This document shows positions 23,390 through 36,760 of a DNA stretch of 64,000 nt, one piece after another. Each line of letters starts with the position of its first letter. Position 1 is the stretch's first letter. The position numbers and the translations under genes are program-made. The notes beneath the pieces were generated by a model, which was not told the DNA's origin, searched no databases, and saw only the letters and a list, made by a program, of their open reading frames with translations. The stretch covers positions 110,913,073-110,977,072 of the forward strand of contig CM030363.1 of NCBI GenBank assembly GCA_017893485.1. Direction: 5' to 3'. The stretch is from Hemerocallis citrina. Lineage: Eukaryota > Streptophyta > Magnoliopsida > Asparagales > Asphodelaceae.

Positions 23390-23406
23390 CTCCTTTATTT
23401 ATTTAA

Positions 23407-23460
<54 letters not shown>

Positions 23461-23947
23461 GCTTGGTTTAGAGTTTTGAGAACTTCATATATTTCATTTT
23501 GGTTTAAATAGTAATAAGAGGTATTTCAATTGCAAACCGAGTCTCAGACAAACAAATGTTTAGATTATTGGTATTGTAAATACCTTCACACCTGCACTTG
23601 GGTTACCATTGTATTTAGAGATACTCATAGTGGTTATGGGATTAGAGTAAGCTCTATAAAACCTATATGATCATGTCCTTGCATAACTATTACAAGCATC
23701 CAAAAATTAATGTTGATGTTTAAAAAAACTCTATGCAGTGTTTCTAACAAACTATATGCATTCCAGGTACGTTCAAGTTAATGATCAAGAAGGCGATGGT
23801 TGAGCTTAAAGGTAGATATGCTGCTTCCTCATATATTACTTTTTTACCTCAACTAATTTGCTGAACCTCTAAAACTATTTTATATAATCAAACCAGGTGC
23901 ACCGTTCCGTAGACGTGTCGTAGGTACGTGTCAACGGGCAAACCTAG
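23156..23947 (+). mobile_element. Non-autonomous Helitron H3 (792 bp)
   Basis: 5' TCTATATAATAAAACACAAA, 3' AACCTAG followed by T, with a hairpin upstream that is imperfect (ACGTGTC against GGTACGT). It has the poly-C, TA and CT tracts of H1, then jumps to the sequence shared with 13490-13977 of H1, so it is an internally deleted relative. Confidence 0.85.
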
Positions 23948-24805
23948 TATTTACATAATACAATACAAAGAAAGCTATCAAATCGATCTCCTTCAATCCC
24001 CCCCAAAATTAAAGGCCCTAATCTAACCTCACAAAACACATTTTCCCCCCCCAAAAGTTTTTCCCCAAAACTCAAATTTAAATCCCCCCCCCCCAAAACA
24101 ACTCCTTTATTTATTTAATTTTCTCTCTCTCGCTCTCTTTCTCTCTCTCCCCCTATTCAAAAATTTAAGAAAATAAAAATTTTAAATTTTTAAAAAAATA
24201 AAAAATTTAAAAACTTAATAAATTAAAAACAATATAAATTAAAATTTTAAAAACTTTAAAAATAATTCAAAAAAATTTAAAAAAATCAAAAGCTTATAGA
24301 AAAAATTAAAATTTTAAAATAAAAAATAAAAATAATTTTAAAAATTTTTAAAAAGTTAAATTTTAAATTTAAAAAAATTTTAAAAATAAAAAAAATTTAA
24401 AATTTTAGAATTTTGAAAATTTGAAAATTTGAAAATCTCAAAGAAAATCAAAATCCAAATCCAATGTCGAACCCCAATCAAGAGGTCATCACTGATATAT
24501 GATCCGCTGCTGATTCCGTATCGGTGATTCCCCTCCACCAAATCGAGCATGAATATCAAGCGACTCCGTATCGGCGATTTCCTTCTCTATATGCAATGCG
24601 ACAACTCTAATTTCACTTCATTAACCAAAATCTCATTCTAACTTTTAATTTTGTGTGTGCAGGGGATTACTCAGTTTTTTGCTGACTCGAATTTTTTGTG
24701 AGCATGGGATCTAAGTTCAGAGAGGTATGACTGTTTTATTTTTGGGTTTAAAAAAATTTAATTTGGTGATTTATTTGATGAGTTTTTTATTGGTTTTGAT
24801 TTAAG

Positions 24806-24872
24806 GTGTACGCAAGTGAGAGATGGATTATTTGGTGGCCTCAATTTGGGCTTCCAAACCATAGCAGGATAG
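24806..24872 (+). other. Exon-like segment in H4
   Basis: The same 67-nt segment as 13120-13186, again between TTTAAG and GTAAGCT, with one or two substitutions. It is not recognised. Confidence 0.35.
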
Positions 24873-25373
24873 GTAAGCTAACCAGCAACCTAAAATAACT
24901 TGGCAAATATGCAACATTAATTTTTTTACCACAAGAGAAAATATTATCGTGAAGTGTTCCCTTCACTGGTTATTAGAAACCATGGATAACATAATATATA
25001 AGAACTTTTAGTGTACGTTTGGATATATAGAATTGGGATGACTTGAGTTTACCAGTGAAGGGTGCAAACTCTCCACTCAAGAAAGACAGCTAAAGTAAAT
25101 TTGTTATTTATCCATTTTGATTTTTTTATAAAGGTGCAATGGGGAAACAAAGGAGAGAAAAAAGAAATGATTAGCTTGGAATAGAGTTTCGAGAACTTCA
25201 TGTATTTCATTTTGGTTGAAATAATATTAAGAGGTATTTTAATTGCAAACTGAGTCTTAGACAAACAAATGTTTAGATTATTGGTATTGTAGATACCTTC
25301 ACACCTACACTTGCGTTACCATTGAATTTAGACATGCTTATAGTAGTTATGGGATTAGAGTAAGCTCTAAAAA

Positions 25374-26223
25374 TGTCACGCCCCGCTTCCCAAAGTACGG
25401 GAATACGAGCACGTAACGAAGGCCCAGCAAACTATTATACATCATCCTTAAGCTGTACCAGTCTAACTCGACAATATACAAGGGAAATAACCACGCAAGC
25501 AAAGAATATAATCACATGAACAATGAATAAACTCAAAGATAATCATGAAATAAATTCACTAAATAATAATCCAACCAACATCTGGGATAAAACAAACTTC
25601 GGGTCATAAAGCCCAAGAATACAAAGTATGATAAAAGAAATACAATAAGCAAATAAGAAAAGATAGCTAAGCAGTCTAATAGTCCAGTTCCAATCTTCAG
25701 AGAGTTTGCTCACCAATTACTTCTGGGATTGCTCCTTCGGTATCTGTTAATACTTGATCTAAAATAATGAAAAGAGAGCCTTAGAGCAAGTCGTGGGCAG
25801 CAAGTAGAGAAAATAGAAGATAAAGGAAAGCATGAATATCAATGAAAAGGGACATGGTCAAAATCAAAGAACAAAGCAAAGGCAGGCAAACTATCAAGGG
25901 TCTATAGTAAATCACACATGTAATGCGTGAAGTCAGGATCAAGCAGGAAATGTAGGTCATTAACATTTTATTAGCCTATCTAGTGCACATACTACTGCAT
26001 CCCATTTCAGAGGTTCGGTGCAAGCACACAGTGAACGTTTTAGACTGATGGTGAATTCTCGGTCTGTGTACTCGGCTTAGTAATCAGTATTTCATGTTCA
26101 GTATCAGTATTTCTCGAGCAGTGTTTATCGGGCAGTAGTTTATGGCCATCAGTATAGGTCAGTGCAGTTCGGGTAGTAGGGCCCGACCGAGTACAGTTTC
26201 TGATCGTTCACTACCAAGTCTAC
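25374..26223 (-). repeat. G3 3' LTR, left part
   Basis: This matches 49524-50375 of the other G3 LTR closely and is cut at TCTAC by the insertion of G2a; it resumes at 43744. I see no gene. Confidence 0.9.
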
Positions 26224-29200
26224 TATAACCCCTGTTTTTCATTTTGCATATTTTTGAGTATATTTTTTGTTTTGGTGTATTTTCTCACTTGTATTCTTTA
26301 TGAACCGTATGTTGGAGTTGTTTTCAATATATATTCGTTTTATTTCATTTTGAGCTCTTTGTGTTTGATTGATTGTCTCTTTTGTTTTGTTCTTCTATTA
26401 TTTGATCTTTCTTTCATTTGGTCTCGTTCTCTTTATTTTATTTTTGGGTGTTTGTGGTGGTGGTGGTTGGTTGTTATCCTATTCCCAATCCTATTGTTTG
26501 ATCCCTAATAAGATTACCAAAGCCAAATTAAATCCCCAATCCTATTTAACATCCTATACAATTTGTATCCTATTTAAAACCCAATTAAACAAATCCTACT
26601 ACTGCTCCTAATTACCCACAACCCAATTACCCATTAACCGTAATCCCCTTATATATATATATATATATATATAATCTCTTTGCCTAAACCCTAATCCTAA
26701 ACCCTAGCCTCGATACAAACCCCGCACTCCAACCCGATGCCCAGACCCCAGGCCGAGCCCCTCCCTCCAGCCTATGCACCCTCTGATGTCGCAACACCCC
26801 ACAGCCGAGCCCCATCATCCCTTGGCCGATCATCCCTTGGCCGATCATCCCTTGCTCGACCATCTCCTACACCACCATACAACAACCCCTAGTCTCTCTC
26901 ATCCTCCCCGGCGTTGATCTCTCTTATGGCTGCAAGCCACTATTGTCATCATCCCTCTTGGATCATCTCTCTTTTGGTGGAGTTTAATCTTGTGGAGGTT
27001 TTCGCTCAAGTTTGTTTGGATTCATTAGTTCGTGGATTTTCGTTCGTGGATTTTGTTCGTTGTCGGGAATCCATTACCGTTACTCTTGATTTTCGTCGTT
27101 CTTCATCTTCGGTTAAGGCAAGTAACTTGTACTCAAATTCATTTGTATGATACAAGTCAAACATACCATCTATAGGGTAGTTGGGTCTAGAGACGACTCT
27201 TGTTTGTGTTATTCTTGATGGGTTTTATCTCTATAGTTCTATTTGACCATAGATGACTCACGACATAAAATTTGACATGAAATAACTTAGGTTTTACCCG
27301 TTCGTGATTTGATCATGAATGTGGGACTTTTGTGAGAATTCGTGATTTTGTTGAGACCCATGTGATATACTTGATATGGACTTGCTAGATACCCTAATTT
27401 ATAATGTTTGGACACTTGGTAGACTCGATTTCATGTTTGGTTGTGTTTTGAACATGTTTTGTATGATATATATTGAGTTGTCGTTAAAGGAAAAATCTGT
27501 ATCTTGTTATTGATCTGTTTTGTTTGCTATTTTGGACTGTCTTGAAGTCAGTAACATAATTTCAGTATAAAACATGAGTTTTAGAGAAATTTGTCTTCTT
27601 TCCAACTCCTCAGACCTTGCTTCATTTCGTTTTCATATGTGTGAGTTATGACTGTTTTACTACAGAGGTGTTGATCTTTTCCACATTTTGTTTCTTTGTA
27701 TTTTTGATGACTAAATCATTTTAATAACTATGCTACACATATTATTTTGATCCAAAACTTTGGTCAGTTTTTCTATATCTACTTAGGGATTACTCTGAAT
27801 TTTAGTGGATTTTTTTGAAGAGTTTTATGTGCCGTTTCATGCTCGTTTATGAAAACTATACTTCCTGTATTTTGCTCGCTGTTCTGTACAGAATCATATT
27901 TTCACCCTGATTCCTTTTATTGTATGAAAAATGTTTGTGAAATATGAAAGTTGGTATATTTTATCTATTTTCATATCCCTTTGGCAGAATTGGACTTTAT
28001 TTCACTAGTTGCGAGATATCATAGTTTTCGTACAGCAGTATTAGGAATTTTAGAATTGCCAAACTCTCATATATTGATGTTTCCCGATTTTTGATGACTG
28101 ATCTAATTTTACTGAAAAATTATGAAACATTACATTTTGATACTGAACATATAGGGAAATGCCCCAAATTTTTTGTAGATTTATTTAATGTGTTTTCATG
28201 CTGTTTTCCTGTTCTCGAATTGGTTTTCCTGATTTCTGGCTGAACCTATTTTCTGTATTCAAATCAGTTTTGAGCTATGTTTTTGTGAATTAATATAAGA
28301 CTTATTTATACTTCCTGGATTCAGTTGGGAGTCTATTTTCTATATGTTTTGACAGATTTAGATTTGCATACTTGTAACACTGGGAATGACAATTTTACTA
28401 CAGTATGGTCTTGCTATCCTGAACTTGAGATTTGGATATTTTATTCTTTCATGTATATCTTGCACTCGTACATGTTTATCTTGCAACTTGCACTTGTCAC
28501 ATGATCATGCCGTATTATTCTTGATATATTTTGTACATATATATGCTTGTTTGACATTAATAATGCATAATCAAGTCGGGGTTTAAGAAAAGATCTAATA
28601 GTGGATAATTCAGAAACGTGTAGTCGGAAGGGGATCCACCGATTCTACGTGATTACTTGAGACATGATACTTGACACGTGATTACTTGATACTTGCACAC
28701 AAGACAAGATACTTGCCACTTGCACAACTTGACACGTGATTACATGATACATGATACTTGATACTAGGAGCTTGGAGCTCAATTACTTGACTTGTCCCCG
28801 AGTATACTGCCCTCTATGGTCCACTATGAAATCTAAAGCGAAACTGTTTGTTGTAACAACCATGCGGTGTGAGATTTATGAAGTGCTGCTTAGATAGTAA
28901 TCACTACAAGACTTGACACATGATACTTGAACATGATACTTGACTACATTATACATGAGACTTGATATATGACACTTGATACATGATTTCATGATACTTG
29001 TTTACTTGACTCTTGCCATATGCCACATGTACTTGATCACATTACCATAATAGTTATTTATTTTACATCATGCTTATTCAATGTTATTAGTTAGTTTCCC
29101 CATGTACTTATATCCTACATTATAAGTGGCCCGTAACTTGCAATTGATAGGTACATTGTTTTCTCTTTTTCTCTTCTCTGTTGTTGTTGAATTGCAGATT

Positions 29201-29569
29201 TTGGAGAACAGGTTCCAGACGGTATTGGTGACATGAAGTATTAGTGCTGGATTTTATTATTATTTCTTGTAGCTTGCTTGAACAATATTGTATTTGATTA
29301 CTTGGATTTATTCTTATATTTGGGCAATGTGACCCAAGATATTTGTTTTATTCAGATCATGACTATTTGAGATTTATAATTGGTTTCAAGTATTCTTGTT
29401 GGTATTTTGGTTCATATGTGCTTGTTGGTTGATACTTTTGCTTCCGACTCTGATGATTCTTGTGAATGTTGTAAAGATTCTTGAATAGCTTATGGATGCT
29501 GGAAATCATTCGCTGGACTTTTGTCTCGTTTTCGTATTCCGTATTCTTTTTGGGAAGCGGGGTGTGATA
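26224..29569 (+). repeat. G2a 5' LTR (3346 bp)
   Basis: It begins TATAACCCC (TGTAACCCC in relatives) and ends GAAGCGGGGTGTGATA (TGACA in relatives). It has a T-rich start, a promoter near 26651, a C-rich leader, diverged ~180-bp subrepeats containing GAGTTATGACTGTTTTACTA at 27580-28400, and a block of short ACTTGATAC-type repeats at 28650-29040. The open frame at 26254-26611 recurs in every LTR start because of T-richness and is not a gene. Confidence 0.9.
26651..26706 (+). promoter_or_regulatory. G2a 5' LTR predicted promoter
   Basis: A (TA)n TATA-like tract is followed by CTAAACCCTAATCCTAAACCC, which contains the plant telo-box AAACCCTA. The equivalent region in the 3' LTR is near 34911-34965. 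Confidence 0.45.
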
Positions 29570-29579
29570 GGGTTTTCAG

Positions 29580-29591
29580 TGGTATCAGAGC
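29580..29591 (+). other. G2a primer-binding site (tRNA-iMet)
   Basis: TGGTATCAGAGC, exact, lies 10 bp after the LTR end. Confidence 0.93.
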
Positions 29592-29746
29592 CAAGGTTTG
29601 GCAAATGTATTAGTTTAACTTATATATTAGACAAGCTAGGCTCGAACTGGGATCTGCTCAACATTTCACCAACCATGCATGCATAAATGAATCAACTATT
29701 ATCAACATTAATCTTGATGCTAACTGTTTTTGGTTTTGTGTAGACT

Positions 29747-30901
29747 ATGGCTCGCAGGGGTTCTACTTCTTAGTCGCAGGTTGACCCAATTGAGGCTGTC
29801 AATGCTGTGCTTGAGCGTTTGATTAATCAGCAGCAGAACCATAGTGATTTGGTGATGGCTGCTTTGGAAGCCGCTCGTGTTCCTTTGCCTGTTGTGCCTA
29901 AGCAGGATGTTCTTCCTCCCTGTTCGGGAACGGTCACAGACTTTATGAGGCTGCATCCCGACAGGTTTTCAGGACTGAGACGCCTTTGGAGGCTGAACAG
30001 TGGTTGATTCGGACAGAGCAACTGATTTTAGCAGCTAGAGTTGCAGATGCAGATCGTGTGGATGTGGTTACCCTCCAGTTGGTGGACTTGGCTCGAAAGA
30101 CCGATCACTTGGGCCATTTTTACTAGGAGCTTGTTGGAGAAGTTCTTTCCTAGCAGCACCAGAGTTGAGATGGAGCAATAATTCTTAGCCATAAAACAGG
30201 TTGGTCGTTATTTTGAGTAATGAAATTTTGTTACATATTGTTCATGTAATATTGTAACATAAGACTTTCTTGAAACAGGGCTCCAGGTCTTTGGACGAGT
30301 ACGCAGTCGAATTTACGAGACTTAGCCTCTTCACAGCCGTTCTTGTGGCGAACGAAGAGGATAGGGCTCGTAGGTTCATTTTGGGGCTTGAGCAAGACAT
30401 CAAGGTGCAACTTGTCTCTCTTCGCTTGCGTACCTATGTTGAGGCTCTTGAGGTAGCTAGGGCCCAGGAGCAGGCTCGTGGTGGACTGGCTCCTTCTCAG
30501 CGGACTATTCTGCACTCAATTGCTAGGTCTTCTGGTGGGCCTATTCGGAGACCCGTTCCAGCCCCTCCGGTCAGGGCAGCTCCTTACTCTTCTGTGGGTC
30601 CTCCAAGAGTTGGTTTCTGTGACTTTTGCCATCTTCCACGGCATGAGCACAAGGACTGCCGACGTGCCAATCATCGCTGTTTTGGATGTGGTGCTACTGA
30701 CCATTCGGTGCGGGATTGCCTGCAGGTTGGCTCCTTTAGCCAGGGGTCCTGTTCAGCCAGTTGCCGCAGCTCGTGGTCCAGTTAGGCCACTGCCTCCCCC
30801 ACAGCATCAGATTGTCGGTCAGAGGACTGCTATTCCGAGGAGAGGTCAGGCTTTCAAACTGACTGCTGCAGATGCTCAGTCAGCTGAGGGTGTGGCTGCA
30901 G
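29747..30901 (+). pseudogene. gag: G2a gag with an internal intron, decayed
   Basis: The ATG at 29747 follows a TTTTGTGTAG acceptor-like sequence. A TAG at 29771 stands where G2b has CAG. The capsid-like part (VTDFMRLHPDRFSG) then loses frame near 29965 and lacks about 30 bp present in G2b near 30098. After the putative intron at 30200-30278 the protein continues GSRSLDEYAVEFTRLS, then two CCHC knuckles (CDFCHLPRHEHKDC and CFGCGATDHSVRDC) at about 30617-30722. After a further frame change comes a Pro/Arg-rich stretch ending AADAQSAEGVAAG at the second intron. Confidence 0.88.
30200..30278 (+). other. Putative intron inside G2a gag (79 bp)
   Basis: It begins GTTGGTCG and ends CTTGAAACAG, in phase 0. 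The flanking protein reads AIKQ, then GSRSLDEY, matching the uninterrupted NLQQ/GSITVWEY of G1 gag. G2b has the same segment at 40223-40298. Confidence 0.65.
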
Positions 30902-31070
30902 GTATCTTTTGTTTTATTGATTTATTGTTTGTTGTTTCTCTTTGTTTTTCTCTATTTCCCTTGCTTTATTCTTTCTATTGTCTTCTGCATTTTGTTTTTC
31001 CTTACCCCTGTTCAACCATTCTTTTTCTTGTCTATTTTGTTTTTCTATTTTATGTGTTGTGCTTGTTTGC
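30902..31070 (+). other. Putative intron at the G2a gag/protease junction, acceptor lost
   Basis: The donor GTATCT is at 30902, at the same codon and phase as in G2b and G1. The body is strongly pyrimidine-rich. The AG that ends this intron in G2b aligns with TG here, and no other AG occurs before the protease, so splicing would fail at the normal site. The right limit is set by alignment to G2b and is approximate. Confidence 0.55.
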
Positions 31071-34000
31071 TCTTTCCCTTCTCATGTTCTTTTTGATTCT
31101 GGGGCAACCCATTCTTTTGTCTCCTCTCGATTTGTCGTTCACCATCAGTTGGAGTGCAGCAATATGTCAGAGGCTTGGAACATTGTGACAGGTGGTGGAG
31201 TTGTCATTTGTTCCCGGGAGTGTAGGCAGTGTCCCATGATTATTGGTAGTGCAGAGTTCAAAGCCAATCTGATTGTAATTGGGAATTCATGGTTCGACGT
31301 TATTCTGGGTTTGGATTGGTTAGGTGAAACCCATGCCATTATTGATTGCCGTGCCAAGAAAGTTATATTCCAGATTCCAGATCGCATAGAGTTTGAGTTC
31401 TATGCCGAGGAGTCTTCCCTTGGCCGAGCTGCAGTTGATCGGGAGGTTTGTGCGATGGAGTTGCATTCAGGTCGTGAGGCTGCGCCTCTAGTAGTTTGGG
31501 ATTTCATAGATATTTTTTCAGATAAGTTGTCTGGCTTACCCCCTGATAGGGAAGTAGAATTCGGTATTGATGTTCAGCCTGGAACAGCGCCGATATCGAA
31601 GAGTCCCTACAGGATGGCACCAGGTTGAGCTAGCAGAGCTTAAGGTGTAGATTCAGCAGTTGCTTGATTTGGGTTTCATCAGACCTAGTATTTCGCCTTG
31701 GGGTACTCCGGTCCTTTTTGTCGACAAGAAGGATGGTGGTCATCGACTGTGCATGGATTATCGGGAACTGAACAGAGTTACTGTGAAGAATCAGAATCTG
31801 TTGCCCAGGATCGATAATTTGTTTGACCAGTTGAGTGGGGCTGTTATTTTCTCGAAGTTGGATCTTTGTTCTGGGTATCACCAAGTCAAGGTGAAGGCTG
31901 CGGATATACAGAAGACTGCTTTCAGGACTAAATACGGGCACTATGAGTATCTTGTGATGCCGTTCGAGGTTACGAATGCACCTGCTGCATTCATGAGTCT
32001 TATGAACTGGGTCTTCTCTCAGTTCTTGGATTGATTTGTGGTGGTCTTCATTGATGATATTTTGGTGTATTCTCAGAATTAGGAAGATCATGCTTAGCAT
32101 CTTCGAGTGGCTCTGCAGACATTAAGGGAGAATCATCTCTATGGGAAACTCAGCAAGTGTGAGTTTTGGCTCGACAGGATTTCATTCTTGGGGCACATTA
32201 TCTTAGGTGATGGTATTTCTGTGGATCCTACCAAGGTTGAGGCTGTGAAGGATTGGCCTGTTCCCAAGTCAGTTTCAGAAGTCAGGAGTTTTCTCGGTTT
32301 GGCTGGCTATTATCGGAAGTTCGTCCAAAATTTTCGAAGATAGCAGGACCGTTGACTAAATTAACTGGGAAGGATCAGAAGTTCTGTTGGTCTGATGAGT
32401 GTGATGGAGCTTTTGTTGAGTTGAAGAATAGATTGATGTCAGCGCCTGTGTTCACTATTCCCGATGGTCTAGGTGGATTTGTAATTCACTGTGATGCTTC
32501 TTGTAAGGGTCTTGGAGCTGTTTTGATGCAGAAGGGCCGAGTCATTGCGTATGCATCGAGACAGTTGATGCCGATGAGAAGAACTATCCGACTCATGACT
32601 TGGAGTTAGCGGCAGGGATTTATGCTTTGAAGCTGTAGAGACATTATTTACTTGGGGAATGATTGGAGATCTTTACAGAGCACAAAAGTCTCAAGTACAT
32701 CTTCACCCAGAAGGAGTTAAACATGAGGAAAAGGTGTTGGTTGGAGCTTATGGCCAATTATGACATCAGTTTGCAATACCATCCTGGTAAAGTAAACTTG
32801 GTGCCAGATGCTTTGAGCAGGAGACTGGCAGTTATGTTCTTGACTCAGCAGAGAGATTTGATTGAGCAGATAAGGAGGTTGGAGTTGGAAGTTTTGTTGC
32901 CGAGTTCTGATCGGAGTTATTTGGTACTTCAGCTGCAGTCTTCTCTTGTTGATTAGATTAAAGAGGCGCAGGCTAGTGATGCACAGTTGTAGAGATTTCG
33001 AGCTGAGGTTGAGTCTAGGTCCAGGACGGACATGGTTATTCATTCGGATGGATCGCTTCATTTTGGGTACAGATTATGTGTCCCGGAAGGTGAAGTTCGT
33101 CTGAGGTTGCTTGAGGAAGCCCATCATTCTTTGTATTCTACCCATCCTGGCGGTACTAAGATGTATCGGGATTTGAAGCTTCATTTCTGGTGGCAGGGTA
33201 TGAAAAGGGCTATGGCTCAGTTTGTTGCTCAGTGTTTGATCTACCAGCAGGTTAAGACAGAGCATCAGAGAACTACTGGACTTCTTCAACCGCTTCCTAT
33301 TCCAGAATGGAAGTGGGAACATATCACTATGGATTTTATGACCGCTTTGCCGAGGAGTCCTAAGGGTCATATGCCATTTGGGTGATTGTCAACTGTTTGA
33401 CGAAGAGTGCTCACTTCATTCCTTTTCGTATCGAGCAGTCTACTGAGAGCCTAGCTAAGAGGTATATGCAAGAGATTGTTAGACTTCATGGATTTCCAGT
33501 CAGTATTGTATCCGACAGGGATACGAGATTCAGATCTCAGTTCTGGGAGAGTCTTCAGAACAGTTTGGAGAGTAAATTGAAGTAAAGTACAACTTTTCAT
33601 CTCCAGAGTGATGGACAGTCAAAGCAGACTATTCAGATTCTGGAGGACATGTTGAGGTCCTGTATGCTTCAGTTTGGTGGGTCTTGGGAGAAATATTTGC
33701 ATCTCGTGGAGTCAGTCAGTTGCCGGGCATCGTAGGATAGTTGGCGGATCGATCAGGAAGTCAATCTAAAGTTGCTCCGTTCGAGGCACTCTATGGGCGG
33801 AAGTGCAGATCGCCAGTGTGCTGGAATGACATTGGCGAGAGGAAGTTGTTGGGTCCAGAGTTGATCACCAAGACAGTTGATGCGGTGGTTCAGATCAGGA
33901 AGCACTTGTAGGCAGCTCAGGATAGGCAGAAGAGATGGGCCGATGTCCATCAGAGAGCTTTGGAGTATAGTGTTGGTGACCATATTTTCCTAAAGGTATC

Positions 34001-34391
34001 ACCGTGGCGCGGTGTCATTCAGTTTGGTGGTGGGGGCAAGCTTAACCCTAGGTTTATTGGACCGTTTGAGATTTTTGAGCGAGTAGGCAAGGTGGCCTAT
34101 CGTCTTTCATTGTCGCCAGCTTTATCAGGAGTGCACGATGTTTTCCATATCTCACAACTCAGGAGATATATCCGAGATGAGAGCCATGTGATCGACTACT
34201 CCGAGTTGACCATTCGGTCGGATTTGACTTGTGAGATTCTGTCAGTTGCTATTGTGGATCGACGTGAGAAAGTGCTTAAGAACAAGGTCATCAAGTTGGT
34301 TTGTATTGCTTGGAATCCTCACTCGCCTGGTGAGTCGACTTGGGAGCTGGAGGAGGAGATTCAGCAGAAGTTTCCTTATTTGATTGAGTAG
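31071..34391 (+). pseudogene. pol: G2a pol: protease, RT, RNase H, integrase, chromodomain-like tail
   Basis: Protease LFDSGATHSFVS keeps the catalytic DSG. RT follows ([31 protein letters not shown] near 32050). RNase H is in pieces (CDASCKGLGAVLMQ; the motif usually TDHKS is TEHKS). Integrase has HPGGTKMYRD, a zinc-finger CLIY where CLTC is usual, VSDRDTRF, and SDGQSKQTIQ where the catalytic Glu region is altered. The C-terminus has GPFEIFERVGKVAYRL, VHDVFHISQL and a chromodomain-like tail ending at 34391. Frame changes occur near 31625, 32335, 32600, 32640, 33370 and 33600-33960, with several in-frame stops (for example after 32034). It cannot make a full protein. Confidence 0.92.
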
Positions 34392-34470
34392 TCTTTGTTT
34401 TGTTCTTTTGGTTGTTTTGGGGTTACCCTATGTATCTTCTTTTTGAATTTCGAGGATAAAATTCTTTTTG

Positions 34471-34485
34471 TTAGGTGGGCAGGAT
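34471..34485 (+). other. G2a polypurine tract
   Basis: TTAGGTGGGCAGGAT lies directly before TGTAACCCC. The 34392-34470 stretch between pol and this tract shows nothing else. Confidence 0.85.
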
Positions 34486-36055
34486 TGTAACCCCTGTTTT
34501 TTATTTTTTGTATTTTTGAGTGTATTTTTCGTTTTGGTGTATTTTCTCTCTTGTATTCTTTTAACCGTATGTTGGAGTTGTTTTCAATATATATTCGTTT
34601 TATTTAATTTAGAGCTCTTTGTGTTTGATTGGTTGTCTCTTTTGTTTCGTTCTTCTATTATTTGATCTTTCTTTTATTTGGTCTCGTTCTCTTTATTTTA
34701 TTTTTGGGTGTTTGTGGTGGTGGCGGTTGGTTGTTATCCTATTCCCAATCCTATTATTTGATCCCTAATAAGATTACCAAAGCCAAATTAAATTCCCAAT
34801 CCTATTTGATATCCTATACAATTTGTATCTTAATTAAAGCCCAATTAAACAAATCCTACTACTCCTCCTAATTACCCACAACCCAATTACCTATTAACCC
34901 TAATCCCCTTATATCTATATATCTAATCTCTCTCCCTATACCCTAATCCTAAACCCTAGCCTCCATACAAACCCCCGGCCTCTCCCCCTCCTTGCTTGTG
35001 CCACCCGCACTCCAGGCCGAGCCCCTCCCTCAGGCCTGTGCACCCTCCGATGCCGCAACACCCCACACCCGAGCCCCATCATCCCTTGGCCGATCAACCC
35101 TTGGCCGACCATCACCTACACCACCATACAACAATCCCTAGTCTCTCTCATCCTCTCCAGCGTTAATCTCTCTTGTGGTCGTAAGCCACTATTGTCATCA
35201 TCCCTCTTGGATCATCTCTCTTTTGGTGGAGTTTGTTCGTGTAGAGATTTTCGCTCAAGTTTGCTTAGATTCATTAGTTCGTGGATTTTCGTTCGTGGAT
35301 TTTGCTCGTTGTCGGTAATCAATTCCCGTTACTCTTGATTTTCATCGTTCTTCATCTTCGGTTAAGGCAAGTAACTTGTACTCAAATTTCTTTGTATGAT
35401 ACAAGTCAAAAATACCACTTATAGTATAGTTGAGTCTAGAGACGACTCCTGTTTGTGTTATTCTTGATGGGTTTTGTCTCTATAGTGCTATTTGACCATA
35501 GATGACTCACGATATAAAATTTGACATTAAATAACTTAGGTTTTACCCGTTCTTGATTTGATCATGTATGTGGGACTTTTGTGAGAATTCGTGGATTTGT
35601 TGAGACCCATGTGATATACTTGGTGTGGACATGCTAGATACCCTAATTCATGATGTTTGGATACTTGGTAGACTCGATTTCATGTTTGGTTGTGTTTTGA
35701 ACATGTTTTGTATAATATATGTTGAGTTGTCGTTAAAGGGAAAAATCTGTATTTTGTCACTGGTCTGCTTTGTTTGCTGTTTTGGACTGTCTTGAAGACA
35801 TAAATTAATTTCAGTATAAAACATTAGTTTTAGAGAAATTCCTCTTCTTTCCAATCCCTCTGACCTTGCTTGATTTCGTTTTTGTATGTGGGAGTTATGA
35901 CTGTTTTACTACAGAGGTATCGATCTTTTCCAGATTTCGTTTCTTGGTGTTTTTGATGACTAGATCATTTTAATAACTGTGCTACACATATTATTTTGAT
36001 CCAAAACTTTGGTCAGTTTTTCTATATCTACTTAGGGATTACCAAAAAATTTTGT
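34486..36055 (+). repeat. G2a 3' LTR, first part
   Basis: Matches the 5' LTR from 26224 to about 27790, then is cut by G2b after TTTGT; it resumes at 41975. Confidence 0.92.
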
Positions 36056-36701
36056 TGTAACCCCTGTTTTTCGTTTTATGTATTTTGAGTGTATTTTTTT
36101 CATTTTGGAGTTATGTCTCTCGTTGTACTCCTCTTGTATTTCTTTTGGACCGTATATTGGATTTTTGTTTCAATATATTTTGATTTTATTATTTTGTCTT
36201 CTTTTATTTGAGTTCTTGATTCATTGTCCGTCTTTTGATTCGTCTCTTTTGCTCGTGCCATTATTTTTTACTCTCACTGTTAAATTTATTTTTTTATCTC
36301 CATTTTGTTATTTTAATTCATTCATTTGTGCCCTAACACATTTTGGATCTTTATACCCAACTCACACATATACCCAATACCCACCTAAAAACCCATTATC
36401 CCATTCTAATACCCATTAACTATTAACATCAGTAACTATCCATTATAAAATCCGACCTATTATACAATCCACCCACTTCCTGTTTACTAAAACCACATAC
36501 CCTTTTAACTAATCACCCATTAAATCTATCATACCTAATTCCTACATATCCCTAAAACCCTTATAACCGGACCTAATCCTAATACCCACTTCCTATAATC
36601 CTAGACCTAATACTACCCAGTTGCACCAAAAACCCATACCCGACCCATTTCCTTTTTCCTATAGTCGTCAGCTTGTTGTACACCCTCCCTTTATTCAAAC
36701 C

Positions 36702-36760
<59 letters not shown>

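Noticed and set aside
26254..26611. Hydrophobic open frame at the start of the G2a LTR, repeated at 34468-34871, 36078-36419, 21045-21263 and 46183-46494
   Set aside because: It recurs at every LTR start because the sequence is T-rich; limits and frames differ among copies and there is no domain.
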